In this document: positions 8,570 to 16,864 of the stretch, one piece after another
How the letters are laid out: every line of letters begins with the position of its first letter
Numbering within the stretch: position 1 is the stretch's first letter
NCBI GenBank assembly: GCA_016220095.1
Contig: JACRIJ010000063.1
Span: 1 to 61,802, forward strand
Length of the DNA: 61,802 bases
Origin: Planctomycetota bacterium
Lineage (GTDB): Bacteria > Planctomycetota > MHYJ01 > JACQXL01 > JACRIJ01
Direction of reading: 5' to 3'
Program-made: the position numbers and the translations under genes
The notes under the pieces: model-generated
What the model saw: the letters and a program-made list of their open reading frames with translations, nothing else
Databases searched by the model: none
Told to the model about the DNA's origin: nothing

Positions 8570-8572
8570 GTA

Positions 8573-8614
8573 GCAAATTTTTCGCTTTGCAAAAAATTTG
8601 CAGGGCATTTGAAA
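8573..8614 (+). repeat. 42-bp palindromic element next to tRNA-Glu
   Basis: GCAAATTTTT (8573-8582) pairs with AAAAAATTTGC (8591-8601), and the copy continues as CAGGGCATTTGAAA. A nearly identical 42-bp copy in the same orientation lies beside tRNA-Ala at 44116-44157; similarity extends past the palindrome, so it is a repeat rather than chance. Confidence 0.75.
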
Positions 8615-8628
8615 AGGAGAATTTTTTT

Positions 8629-8868
8629 ATGGCTAAACAGTTAAATGTCGCCGCTCAGACGGAAAAGACAAAGAAACGCCTTGAAGCGGCAAAACCGAAG
8701 TTTCAGGAGGCTAAAAAGGCCCTCGCCGGCGGCAAGGCTACGCCGGAATTCCGTAAGCTGAAAAAAGAAGTTAAACGCGCACAGCGTAAATTGCGCCAGC
8801 TGACAGGCAAGAAACTTGCGTCTAAAATGTCCGATGAAGAAAAAGCAAAAGCAAAAGCCGCAAAATGA
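8629..8868 (+). CDS. Small Lys/Ala-rich basic protein
   Basis: 79 residues, start ATG 8629 chosen because it follows AAGGAGA at 8614-8620; a longer frame from 8512 runs through the tRNA and is rejected. The protein is very rich in Lys and Ala, predicted helical with coiled-coil character in the middle (EFRKLKKEVKRAQRKLRQL), and ends in a Lys/Ala tail. It is not ribosomal protein S20 or another family I can name. The composition would suit an RNA- or DNA-binding protein, but that is a guess. It is probably co-transcribed with tRNA-Glu from the promoter at 8376, with the palindromic element between them, which could act as a processing signal or attenuator. Confidence 0.7.
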   Translation: MAKQLNVAAQTEKTKKRLEAAKPKFQEAKKALAGGKATPEFRKLKKEVKRAQRKLRQLTGKKLASKMSDEEKAKAKAAK

Positions 8869-9080
8869 GCTCTGAGTCCGGAGTCATACGAAGGAGGAAG
8901 TAGGAAAAATGAAGGACGGACACAGCGTCAGTCCGATTTCTCCCTGCTTTACACCGCCTCCTTCGTTATGAGGATGAAAAATGAAGTATGAAGGACGGGG
9001 CGAAGTCCTGAGTCGGGAGTCCGGGGACGGAAGTCCCGATTTGCGATTCCAGATTCAAAGATATAAAGACTCAAAGACTA
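8869..9080. repeat. Heptamer arrays between the small basic protein and the helicase
   Basis: From the first base after the stop codon, seven 7-bp units are in register (GTCCGGA, GTCATAC, GAAGGAG, GAAGTAG, GAAAAAT, GAAGGAC among them). Further GAAAAATGAAG-type and GAGTCCG-type units follow. The last 36 bases before the helicase start are GATTCAAA-like units and contain no Shine-Dalgarno sequence. Confidence 0.7.
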
Positions 9081-11075
9081 ATGAAGGACTATCATATCTC
9101 CGAACACACACCATCAGGCAGTAAATTCGCCATTGATTATGAAAAAGAACTTAACGACCAGCAGAGGGCCGTTGTCTCTTGCGGTTCCGGCCCCATTCTC
9201 GTCATAGCCGGGGCGGGCAGCGGCAAGACCCGTACGCTTATCTACAGGGTGGCGTGGCTTGTGGAAAACGGCGCGCCGCCTGAATCCATTCTGCTTATGA
9301 CCTTTACCAATAAGGCCGCGCAGGAGATGCTCCGCAGGGTCGCAACGCTCTTGAAATTGGATACGCTTAAGATATGGGGCGGTACGTTCCATCATATAGG
9401 CAACCGGATGCTCAGGAAATTTGCAAAACTCTCGGGATTTACAAGCGATTTTACCATCATTGACAGGGATGATTCCAGGACGCTTATGGATTCCAGCACC
9501 GAAGCGGTCATTGACAAGAAAGCAAGGCCTAAAAAATTCCCCAGGGGCAATGTCCTTGTTGATATATATTCTTATTCCGTAAATACCCAACAGCCGCTCG
9601 TTGATACCGTGGAACAGAAATATCCCTATTTCATGCACCTGATGGAGGAGATAGAACTTATACTGCGCAAATACAGCGAACGTAAAAGAAAATTGAATGT
9701 CCTGGACTTTGACGACTTGCTTACTTATTGGAAAATGCTTTTGGAAGAAAACGAATCCGTGCGCGATTGGTGCGAAAAAAGGTTTTCTAATATTCTCGTT
9801 GATGAATATCAGGATACGAGCAAAATCCAGGGCGATATAGTTGACCTTATCGCGAAGAAAAACAGGAACCTTATGGTGGTCGGCGATGACGCGCAAAGCA
9901 TCTTTGCCTTCAGGGGCGCGTCCTTCCGGAATATAATTCAATTCCCCGAACGTTATCCCGATGCTAAAACGTTCAAACTTGAAGTAAATTACCGTTCCTC
10001 CCCGCAGATACTTCATCTGGCTAATTGCAGTATCGCTTGCAACGCGAAACAGTTCCATAAAAAACTCGCGCCCGTTAAAAAAGAAGACGTCAAACCCGCG
10101 GTTATTGCCGTGCAGAACGCCATAGAACAGGCGTTGTTCATTGGACAGCATATAAACGAACTTATTTCGCAGGGGTATAACTACGGCGATATAGCCGTGC
10201 TTTACAGGGCGCATTGGCACAGCATGGAAGTCCAGATGGAACTCACCCGGCAGGGCGTGCCGTTCGTTGTGCGTTCGGGAATAAGATTTTTTGAACAGGC
10301 GCATATAAAGGACGTTATCTCATACATGAAGATAATTGCCAATCCTAAAGACGAACTTTCCTGGAAACGAATTCTGAAACAGTGTCCGAGAATTGGCGCT
10401 GTCAGCGCGGAAAAGATATGGAATTTCCTGAACAATTCTGCGGACCCGCTGAAGGCGGTTAAATCGGAAGCCGTTTACGCGTTTATTCCGCGCGGGGCCG
10501 AGAAGGGCATACAACAGTTGAATTTTATTATTGACGCGCTTTTAGAAGAGGATGTTAAGAACAGCCCGTCCGATATGATCCCGGCAGTTATGGAAATGGG
10601 TTATGCCGGATATATGGAAGAAACGTATCCGAATGCGAACGCGCGTAAGGAAGACCTTACGCAGTTATCTATTTTCGCGCGGCAATACGCGTCTCTTACG
10701 GATTTCCTGAGCGAATTGGCGTTGATGACCAATATTGCCGGCGAAGAAATGGCCGCGGCTGAGGCCAAGGAGCCGTCAAATGATTATGTAACGCTTACGA
10801 CAGTGCATCAGGCGAAAGGGCTGGAGTGGAAGGCGGTCTTTGTGGTGTGGCTCGCGGACGGAAAATTCCCTGATGAAAAATCCCTCGGCACTTCGGAAGA
10901 CGAGGAGGAAGAACGCCGCTTGTTCTACGTGGCCGCGACGCGCGCGAAAGACAGCCTGTTCCTGATGTGCCCGACTACTATGCAGGAAACGAATTGGGAC
11001 GTGGTGCTCAAACAGTCAAGGTTTATCAAGGAATTGGACAGGGATACCTATGACGAGTGGCAGGCGATGAGGTAA
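9081..11075 (+). CDS. UvrD/Rep-family DNA helicase (SF1A)
   Basis: A 664-residue superfamily 1 helicase. Q motif LNDQQRAVV; Walker A GAGSGKT at 44-50; motif Ia TFTNKAAQEML; motif Ic TFHHIGNRML; Walker B LVDEYQDTS; motif III GDDAQSIFAFRGA; motif IV near VNYRSSPQIL; motif V TVHQAKGLEW; motif VI EERRLFYVAATRA. Such enzymes unwind DNA 3' to 5' in repair or replication restart. It is shorter than UvrD/PcrA (about 720) because it ends soon after motif VI and lacks the C-terminal polymerase-binding tail; some lineages carry this shorter form beside a full UvrD. The start at 9081 directly follows a GATTCAAA-type array with no Shine-Dalgarno sequence. Confidence 0.92.
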   Translation: MKDYHISEHTPSGSKFAIDYEKELNDQQRAVVSCGSGPILVIAGAGSGKTRTLIYRVAWLVENGAPPESILLMTFTNKAAQEMLRRVATLLKLDTLKIWGGTFHHIGNRMLRKFAKLSGFTSDFTIIDRDDSRTLMDSSTEAVIDKKARPKKFPRGNVLVDIYSYSVNTQQPLVDTVEQKYPYFMHLMEEIELILRKYSERKRKLNVLDFDDLLTYWKMLLEENESVRDWCEKRFSNILVDEYQDTSKIQGDIVDLIAKKNRNLMVVGDDAQSIFAFRGASFRNIIQFPERYPDAKTFKLEVNYRSSPQILHLANCSIACNAKQFHKKLAPVKKEDVKPAVIAVQNAIEQALFIGQHINELISQGYNYGDIAVLYRAHWHSMEVQMELTRQGVPFVVRSGIRFFEQAHIKDVISYMKIIANPKDELSWKRILKQCPRIGAVSAEKIWNFLNNSADPLKAVKSEAVYAFIPRGAEKGIQQLNFIIDALLEEDVKNSPSDMIPAVMEMGYAGYMEETYPNANARKEDLTQLSIFARQYASLTDFLSELALMTNIAGEEMAAAEAKEPSNDYVTLTTVHQAKGLEWKAVFVVWLADGKFPDEKSLGTSEDEEEERRLFYVAATRAKDSLFLMCPTTMQETNWDVVLKQSRFIKELDRDTYDEWQAMR

Positions 11076-11960
11076 TCATCGCGTTCGTTTCCCGTGGCCC
11101 GTTTTCCGTGGTCCGTACGACGAACGGAATAAACCGCAGTATCGCTCACTCTCGCACCGCCGGTTCTTGGCATTCTCGTAGAGTTGGTTTATCTTCCTCA
11201 GCACTCAATCATCAACACTAAGTAGGAATAATGAAGAAGGAAGGACGTTTGGGATTTAATGACTGGATATTTGCGACTTGATGATTGACGTACGGACGCG
11301 TAATCGTTTACCCTGAGGCGGCCCGAAGGGTAAATCATCCAGTCACTAAATCATTAAATACACAAAGGTGATAGGGTGAAAGAATGACAGGTGTTGCGTA
11401 CAACATCATACTATTATCTTTCATAAAACCACGAAGAGCGCGAAGCTTACGAAGAACGCGATACGACTACGAAATTCACATCGGATACGGCGGATATACC
11501 CTTCGCTTTGCTTCCTTCGCTCCGCTTCTTTCGCTCCGCTCAGGACTTCCTCGCTCCGCTCGGTCGCAGGACTGCGGCAGGATAACGACGACGAACGAAA
11601 CGACAACGATTTTTTTACAATAGATTAAACGGATTAAATCGTCACTGCCTGCGAATTCCCTGTCCCGACTTGTCGGGACTGCAGGGTAAGCAGGCACAAT
11701 ACATATTCGTTTTCCCTAGACGAGAAGATTCCCTGAAGCTTGCTACAGGGAGCTTCAACTGATTAAGTTTATACTGCCCTGAAAGGGCATAATGTGATAG
11801 CCATGGGCGAAGCCCATGGGAAAGAATATAAAAGAATTTCCAACCCTGAAGGGGTTGAATAAACGGAAGGAAGAACGGGACGATGCGGATTGACGTGCAG
11901 TAAATGCAGGAGCACTGCGGCTCGCAGTAAAAGTTTACCCTGCCGCAGTTACGAAGAAAG
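11076..11960. repeat. Gene-free 1-kb spacer packed with short repeats
   Basis: No convincing gene lies here. In order: 7-bp units of the CCCGTGG/TCCGTAC kind after the helicase stop; a snap-back pair (about 11252-11270 with 11335-11364, TTTAATGACTGGA against TCCAGTCACTAAA) around GATTGACGTACG; CACGAAG-type units at 11420-11460; and a TTCGCTCCGCTC block at 11506-11582 whose near-copy is at 36198-36260. A cluster of REP-like hairpins follows and is listed separately. Confidence 0.7.
11775..11857. repeat. Cluster of three REP-like hairpins
   Basis: Three palindromes lie in a row: GCCCTGAAAGGGC (11775-11788), CCATGGGCGAAGCCCATGG (11801-11819) and CAACCCTGAAGGGGTTG (11841-11857). Clusters of this kind are typical of REP-type dispersed repeats; no RAYT transposase is seen in the window. 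Confidence 0.7.
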
Positions 11961-11962
11961 AT

Positions 11963-11990
11963 TTGACAATAATTAGGTTTGTGATAGCAT
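11963..11990 (+). promoter_or_regulatory. Possible promoter of the SIR2-like gene
   Basis: Perfect TTGACA (11963-11968) with TAGCAT (11985-11990) after 16 bp; the -10 box matches in only four of six places. It would give a leader of about 90 nt to the SIR2-like gene. Confidence 0.5.
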
Positions 11991-12084
11991 ATAAGGTATA
12001 TGAAGAATAGAATACAAGATAGTCTGTTTCCAATTAATTTTTGTTTTTTAGCGCAAATTTAGGTTCTATTTTTTGGAAATCATT

Positions 12085-13296
12085 ATGAGAATAACTGCTT
12101 TTGTTGGCGCTGGTGGTATGGTTGAGATAGGGGGTTTGACAACAGAGGAATTGACAGCTAAAGTTAAAGCTAAAAAACAAAGCATATTTGATGTCACAGC
12201 AAGAGTTGACGTTGAATATAACTTTATTGAAAAAAAAGACAAAAAATTAAATGCAAATAGCTCACATTTATGTAGTTTTGAAGAAATATTACATGTTTTG
12301 GAAATGCTTGTTTCGTATCATTTTTGCTTTAATTTGGGTGCCCCGAAAAATCCTAAGCTTCCATTAGCACATTTTGTTAAACCAATAGACTATGAGTATT
12401 TTAGCAATCTCCCATTGCTTCTTGAAGCCAAACGAAATTTATTCAAAGTTATAGCAGATGAAATTAATGAAAAGTATATGTTTAATTTTCCGAAAAAAGA
12501 AAACGAGTGGTTTTCGCTTTTCTGGAAAAATGTGAGTAAGAAATGTCCATTAGATATTTTTACATTGAATTATGATGATTGTATTGAAAAGAGTGTGGAT
12601 TTCTATGAAGATGTATATATAAGCACTGAGAAAAATTTTTGTAAATTTGACTTTTCAAGACTTGTTGCTACAACCTTGTCAAGAATAATGCATGTGCATG
12701 GCTGTATTCTTTATGGTTATCCTTATACAAGGCAAAGCGATTTTATAGAAGAGGATTTTGAGGATTTATGTAAATTTAGTACTTACGAGGAAGCGCAAAA
12801 AACATGGTTTTATCGTTCAACGAATACTGCACAATCAGGGGAAGAAGCAATTATGGGACCTATTATTACGGGTCTAAGAAAAACAGATAAGCTTTTATGT
12901 GAACCATATAGCAGTTATTATTTTTTGTTGCATAATGCAATATTGCAAAATTCTCGTTTGCTTGTAATTGGTTATTCTTTTGGAGATAATCATGTAAACA
13001 ATTTGTTGGAAAAGTTTTCAAGAATACACGGCGCAAACAGGAAGATAGTTATCATTACTTTATTTCCACTTACTACCGATCAGTGGCACCCAGAGCCCTG
13101 CGTTAACGATTGGCTAAAAAACGAGAATTATAGTTTTTTCGTAAGGTGTTTTAAGGAGAGAAGGCCGTTTGGGTGGTCGTTAAAGTATAAAGAACAAGTC
13201 ATTTCAGACGACGGGTGTGCTCATTTATATCTATGTGGATTTAGGAAGGCTGTGGAACAATATTCTCAGTCTATAATTGATTTTCTTTTTTCTTGA
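12085..13296 (+). CDS. SIR2-like (PF13289-type) protein, probable NAD-dependent defence effector
   Basis: 403 residues from ATG 12085, preferred over a TTG at 12073. It keeps the sirtuin-fold signatures of the SIR2_2 group: FVGAGG near the N-terminus, IFTLNYDDCIE, the HVHG motif with the likely catalytic H205, and a C-terminal LLVIGYSFGDNHVNNLL that closes the NAD pocket. Such proteins are common as NAD-degrading effectors of antiphage systems (Thoeris ThsA, DSR, SIR2-HerA); no partner of those systems (HerA, Argonaute, TIR protein) is next to it, so it would be a stand-alone type. It is strikingly AT-rich (roughly 30-35% GC in lines I counted) against its neighbours, and AT-rich codon use points to transfer. 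The hairpin at 13304 may end its transcript. Confidence 0.8.
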   Translation: MRITAFVGAGGMVEIGGLTTEELTAKVKAKKQSIFDVTARVDVEYNFIEKKDKKLNANSSHLCSFEEILHVLEMLVSYHFCFNLGAPKNPKLPLAHFVKPIDYEYFSNLPLLLEAKRNLFKVIADEINEKYMFNFPKKENEWFSLFWKNVSKKCPLDIFTLNYDDCIEKSVDFYEDVYISTEKNFCKFDFSRLVATTLSRIMHVHGCILYGYPYTRQSDFIEEDFEDLCKFSTYEEAQKTWFYRSTNTAQSGEEAIMGPIITGLRKTDKLLCEPYSSYYFLLHNAILQNSRLLVIGYSFGDNHVNNLLEKFSRIHGANRKIVIITLFPLTTDQWHPEPCVNDWLKNENYSFFVRCFKERRPFGWSLKYKEQVISDDGCAHLYLCGFRKAVEQYSQSIIDFLFS

Positions 13297-13303
13297 CCAA
13301 AGT

Positions 13304-13342
13304 ATTACGGAGAGGGCTGATGAACAGTGGCTCTCCCGTAAT
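13304..13342 (+). terminator. Possible terminator hairpin between convergent genes
   Basis: ATTACGG-AGAG pairs with CTCTcCCGTAAT across an 18-base loop, with one bulged base. There is no clear T-run, so it is a weak terminator candidate, perhaps serving both convergent genes. Confidence 0.4.
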
Positions 13343-13404
13343 ATATACAATATATTTAGAGAGGTAAGAGCAATTTGCACTTTTTGTGATAGTGCAGGGT
13401 ATGT

Positions 13405-14238
13405 TTACTTCCACATTTCATCGTCTTTAAATATATTTTCTATAGCAGGCATATATTCTTCCGTCGTTTGTTTTTTTAGAACTAAGAATATTTTTTGCAC
13501 ACTTGTAGCGGATACCATCTCTTCTTTATAAAATCCAATTCCTTTTACGTAATATGAAATAGTTGTAACATCGTACTTTTTAAATTCTCCAGAATGTTCT
13601 TTTACATGGATTTCCTTGCTTACCTTTATTGTTTCCTTTTCCTTCCCATCAACAGTCAGCTGGATCAGTTCGGCAGTGCAAACATATTTTTGATCTTCGT
13701 CTTCACAATATTCCCATTTAAGTTTTTCGTTAAATGATGGCAATTTCAATATAACTGGTTGATTAACAAATTCGTGATTCACCTCGCCTTTAATCGAATT
13801 AGTTACGATTTTTTTGATAAGTTTAACCTCATCATTACTCATGTCTACAATTCTTAACATGTGCGACAATATTAGCCCATTAAGAAAGTTAATCTCATAT
13901 TCTCCATATATTTTTTCGCTCCCTTCTTTTTTGATGTATGCAATATTTTTTTCCCCCATTAACTTGGAATCGAATTCAGGAACTCCTTCTGACACATAGG
14001 CGTAGAAAGAATTTTTTACATTTTTGGGTATATAATACTCAATTATTTTATGATTTGTTGTGAGAGCATTAATTGGGAGATTGTTAGATATAGATTGACC
14101 GTCAATATGCGTAGCCGTATTATGTATTGATGAGTTTTTGTCGTCCTTGTCGTCGCAACCAAATGTTATTAAGATGGCAGCAAGGCAAAGAGAAAGCAAA
14201 AAAGGATACTTAATAATTTTTGAGTTCTGACAGATCAT
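13405..14238 (-). CDS. Unrecognised lipoprotein in the AT-rich insert
   Basis: 277 residues from ATG 14238, which follows GGGGAA; a start at 14280 would add 14 residues with no ribosome site. A hydrophobic signal stretch ends in the lipobox ITFGC, followed by a very acidic/polar DDKDDKN segment, so it is a lipid-anchored protein exported from the cytoplasm. The rest has mixed beta-rich sequence with no motif I can name (a region around SFNEKLKWEYCEDED is typical of surface lipoproteins). It is as AT-rich as the SIR2-like gene it faces and probably arrived with it. A promoter at 14375-14403 serves it alone. A role in the same defence cassette is possible but not supported by sequence. Confidence 0.75.
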   Translation of the reverse strand: MICQNSKIIKYPFLLSLCLAAILITFGCDDKDDKNSSIHNTATHIDGQSISNNLPINALTTNHKIIEYYIPKNVKNSFYAYVSEGVPEFDSKLMGEKNIAYIKKEGSEKIYGEYEINFLNGLILSHMLRIVDMSNDEVKLIKKIVTNSIKGEVNHEFVNQPVILKLPSFNEKLKWEYCEDEDQKYVCTAELIQLTVDGKEKETIKVSKEIHVKEHSGEFKKYDVTTISYYVKGIGFYKEEMVSATSVQKIFLVLKKQTTEEYMPAIENIFKDDEMWK

Positions 14239-14374
14239 GATTTTTTCCCCAATGCCTTTAAGGTACGTTTTCCACTGCAAACCTTAGGCTCACAAGTGAT
14301 TTTATCTTCAATTTTGAACATAAGTAATCCCTTTTTAGTATGGAGTCTTAAGAACTTCCAATGTTTATATTATA

Positions 14375-14403
14375 ATTATACATTGATAACCTTGAAAAAT
14401 CAA
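14375..14403 (-). promoter_or_regulatory. Promoter of the AT-rich lipoprotein gene
   Basis: On the minus strand TTGATT (14398-14403) and perfect TATAAT (14375-14380) with a 17-bp spacer. The -35 box overlaps the end of the M28 peptidase gene. Confidence 0.6.
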
Positions 14404-15671
14404 GTTTTCTTTTTGTCTTTTTCCGGTTTTATCGGCGTATATCTTCCGTTCTTTACGTATTCAGCTACGGCTTTTTTGTCTTTTTCTTCTATGTCCAGCG
14501 TGAAGGGCAGTTCAATCGCGTTGGCGGTTCTTGTGAGGAAATCCAATCCCAGGTCGCCTATCATTTTCAGGTGCTCTCCGTCTATCAGCCGCGATTCGTC
14601 CTTGGGCGTGTGTCCGTATATCCCGCCCGACCTGTACAGGGCGACTGAGGGTATGCCGTAGGTGTTAAATGGAATATTGTCGCTGGAATACGCGCCGTGC
14701 TGTATGGCCGCGTGTATGCCTTTTTCCTTGCAAAGGGCGGTGATGTAGTTTTCAAGGGATTTTGAACCGCAGATATTTGAGCCGTTTGAACCCAATATCG
14801 CGCCGCCGACGTCCATATTCAAAACCAATTTGACTTTCTTCAGGTCTTTCACATGCCTCTTCGCGTAATTAAAGCTCCCGCGCAGGCCGATCTCTTCACT
14901 GGCAAACCACGCCAATACTACGGTTCTCAGCGGCGGATTTTCTTTCAGGTATCTCGCGAATTCCATGATGGATACCGCGCCGGCAGCGTTATCCTGGGCC
15001 CCCGGGCATTTTTCCACCGAGTCGTAATGCGCGCATACGAAGATCACTTCGTCCGGATACGCCGTGCCTTTAATGGTGGTTGTAATATTGTATGAAGTGC
15101 CGAGGAATTCGTTCATCTTGACGTGGAGCTTTATTTTTTCCGCCTTTTTATGGATGAGTTCCATGGCGGTTTCGTAATCAATGGACAGGCCTGGGAATTT
15201 GCCGTTTTGTTTAACGAGTTTCTGGTTTACGCGCAGGTGCGCGAGATGCCCATCCGGGTCTGATACGCGGATGAAGCCGGGAATTTTATATTTTTTGAAT
15301 TTGCCGTAAACGTCGTTAAGAAGCAGGCGGTAGAGCATGACGATTTTACCTTTAGCGTTTTGTAGAGCGAAATGGTTTTGCGCGTCAAGCACCGCGAGAC
15401 CGGCGGAGAGGCCGTTTTTCGGCGTATTGCCTGAGAAGCCGACTTCCACGGCGGGATATGTCTTTTTATACGGCGCGGTAACTTCAAGAGACGCGGCGGT
15501 ATTGGTGTAAGTAGGTTCCCTGAAGGATTCAGTCTTGTAAGGCAGGCCGGCCTTTTTCAGGGTTTGCCTGATGATATCCGCGGCGCGGTTCTCGCTTTTG
15601 GTAGCGCTCAGGCGCGGAAAAGACAACTGTTTGAGAAATTCAAATGAACGTTTACCGTCAAAACCAGACAT
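14400..15671 (-). CDS. M28-family zinc aminopeptidase with PA-like insert
   Basis: 423 residues. All five zinc ligands of the M28 family are present in order: the His of VCAHYDS, the bridging Asp of AQDNAAG, the catalytic Glu pair of ASEEIGL, the Asp of NMDVGG, and the His of YGHTPKDE. Residues about 60-190 before the catalytic core look like a PA-type insert, as in Bacteroidetes/planctomycete M28 exopeptidases. No signal peptide is seen at the chosen start (ATG 15671 after AGGAG), so it seems cytoplasmic, in contrast to most secreted relatives. The C-terminus is Lys-rich. It stands alone next to the AT-rich insert, with a small AATCGCC/GGCGATT hairpin in its leader. Confidence 0.9.
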   Translation of the reverse strand: MSGFDGKRSFEFLKQLSFPRLSATKSENRAADIIRQTLKKAGLPYKTESFREPTYTNTAASLEVTAPYKKTYPAVEVGFSGNTPKNGLSAGLAVLDAQNHFALQNAKGKIVMLYRLLLNDVYGKFKKYKIPGFIRVSDPDGHLAHLRVNQKLVKQNGKFPGLSIDYETAMELIHKKAEKIKLHVKMNEFLGTSYNITTTIKGTAYPDEVIFVCAHYDSVEKCPGAQDNAAGAVSIMEFARYLKENPPLRTVVLAWFASEEIGLRGSFNYAKRHVKDLKKVKLVLNMDVGGAILGSNGSNICGSKSLENYITALCKEKGIHAAIQHGAYSSDNIPFNTYGIPSVALYRSGGIYGHTPKDESRLIDGEHLKMIGDLGLDFLTRTANAIELPFTLDIEEKDKKAVAEYVKNGRYTPIKPEKDKKKT

Positions 15672-16388
15672 TGTAAAAGACTCCTAAAATAATAGTATAG
15701 TACATTAAATCGCCGAAGGCGATTGAGTTAACATAGAGAATTTCGTTGAAAAAAACAAGAAAATCTTATATTTGCATTGGATAAACAGGATATGCCGAAC
15801 GTTATTTAGCCACGAATACGCACGAATGTACACGAAGACGAAACGACGATAATTTTTTACCACAGAACACACAGAATACACGGAAAACGATGAGTTTTAT
15901 TGGTTTTCGAACGATAAAGGGGCGGGCATCAAAATTTAAAATTTTGGATTTAAGAATTAAGATTTTTCATGAAACATTCTATCATCCTGCCATTCTACCA
16001 TTCTTGAGTTCCGTCCGTCCTTCATTCTCCATTTTTCATTCTTCCTCCTTCGTCGTAATCTGAGCGTATCCGCTTAATCTGTTGTTAAAAAACTCCGCTA
16101 AATTCGTCCCTTTTTACACCTTTATGTAAAAATTCTTTACATATTTCATCCCGATAATATTTTTGCGTGATAGTCAATGTGTAACTCTATGCGCTTTAGC
16201 GTGTTATATAGGTGCGGCCTTGCGAGGCCTTTGGCACGGGCTTTGCATTTAGTATAGAAGATAAAACAAACGATTTTTAGCCACGAGGGCACGAAGGCAC
16301 GAAGAACGGACGATTACGACGAACTAATTGGCCACTAATGAACACGAATACGCACGAATTACCGGCCACTGGCCACTCGTCAGATTGC
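15672..16388. other. Gene-free 0.7-kb spacer before the Tad locus
   Basis: No gene is supported. It holds the hairpin AATCGCCgaaGGCGATT at about 15708-15725, CACGAATACGCACGAATG-type units at 15811-15840, CACAGAACACACAGAAT-type units at 15860-15885, GAAGGACGGACG-type units read on the minus strand near 16015-16060, and the left arm of a CACGAAGG snap-back at 16281-16312 whose right arm is at 16424-16455. Confidence 0.6.
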
Positions 16389-16417
16389 TTGACTATTAAG
16401 CCGATATTTGGTATTAT
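16389..16417 (+). promoter_or_regulatory. Promoter of the Tad pilus locus
   Basis: TTGACT (16389-16394) and TATTAT (16412-16417) with a 17-bp spacer. It lies in the loop between the two arms of a CACGAAG-type inverted pair (16281-16312 and 16424-16455), so the start of the transcript falls in the right arm. Confidence 0.7.
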
Positions 16418-16474
16418 AAAGTCGTTCCTCGTGTCTTCGCGACTTCGTGGCAGGAATTTCCGCAGGTGGTGCTT

Positions 16475-16678
16475 ATGAAAAAACTTAAATCATTATTAAA
16501 CGACCAGAGCGGCCAGGCTATGGTGGAATACGCCATATTGGCCTTCTTTCTGTTTTTTTCGTTTGAGATGTTTATGGGCAGTTTTCAGAGTACGAATACT
16601 GTTATGAACAGCCTTCCCGCGTCTATACAGGAATTTTTTTCCAGGATAACGAGCGTTATTTGCCTTCCCGGGCCTTAA
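16475..16678 (+). CDS. Small Flp-type prepilin (first copy)
   Basis: 67 residues from ATG 16475 after GGTGG; an upstream GTG at 16466 is less likely. The class III leader KKLKSLLNDQSG is followed by QAMVEY, so cleavage after G13 would leave the pilin signature Glu at +5 (E18). A hydrophobic helix of about 15 residues follows, rich in Phe. The mature peptide of 54 residues ends with a lone Cys (VICLPGP), unusual for Flp pilins. It opens the Tad locus and is followed by a heptamer array and a second Flp gene, so it may be a minor pilin or pseudopilin processed by the CpaA-like peptidase at 17243. Confidence 0.8.
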   Translation: MKKLKSLLNDQSGQAMVEYAILAFFLFFSFEMFMGSFQSTNTVMNSLPASIQEFFSRITSVICLPGP

Positions 16679-16849
16679 CGAAGGATGAAGAAGGAAAAAT
16701 GAAAAATGAAGGATTGTTATGATTTAATGGCTGGATGATTTGGTGATTTAGTGATTGACGTACGAACGTGCAAGAAAATCATCAAGTCATCCAGTTACAA
16801 AATCATTAAATCCGGGCAGTGTCCATTCGTGGCTAAAAACAGTTAATTT
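16679..16849. repeat. Heptamer array and snap-back between the two Flp genes
   Basis: Five 7-bp units in register begin at the first base after the stop codon (CGAAGGA, TGAAGAA, GGAAAAA and variants). Then GATTTAATGGCTGGATGATT (16720-16740) pairs with TCCAGTTACAAAATCATT (about 16790-16808) around GATTGACGTACG, the same design as near 11252-11364. Confidence 0.7.
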
Positions 16850-16864
16850 TTGGAGGTTAATAGT

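Noticed and set aside
8512..8628. Longer N-terminus of the small basic protein
   Set aside because: It runs through tRNA-Glu and the palindrome; ATG 8629 has a strong SD.
8629..8868. Ribosomal protein S20
   Set aside because: Size and basicity are similar but the S20 N-terminal pattern is missing.
9114..10304. 396-residue minus-strand frame inside the helicase
   Set aside because: Shadow of a gene with complete helicase motifs; no motif of its own.
11384..11697. Short frames with LRSGLPRSARS-like sequence
   Set aside because: They translate the TTCGCTCCGCTC repeat block that also occurs at 36198-36260.
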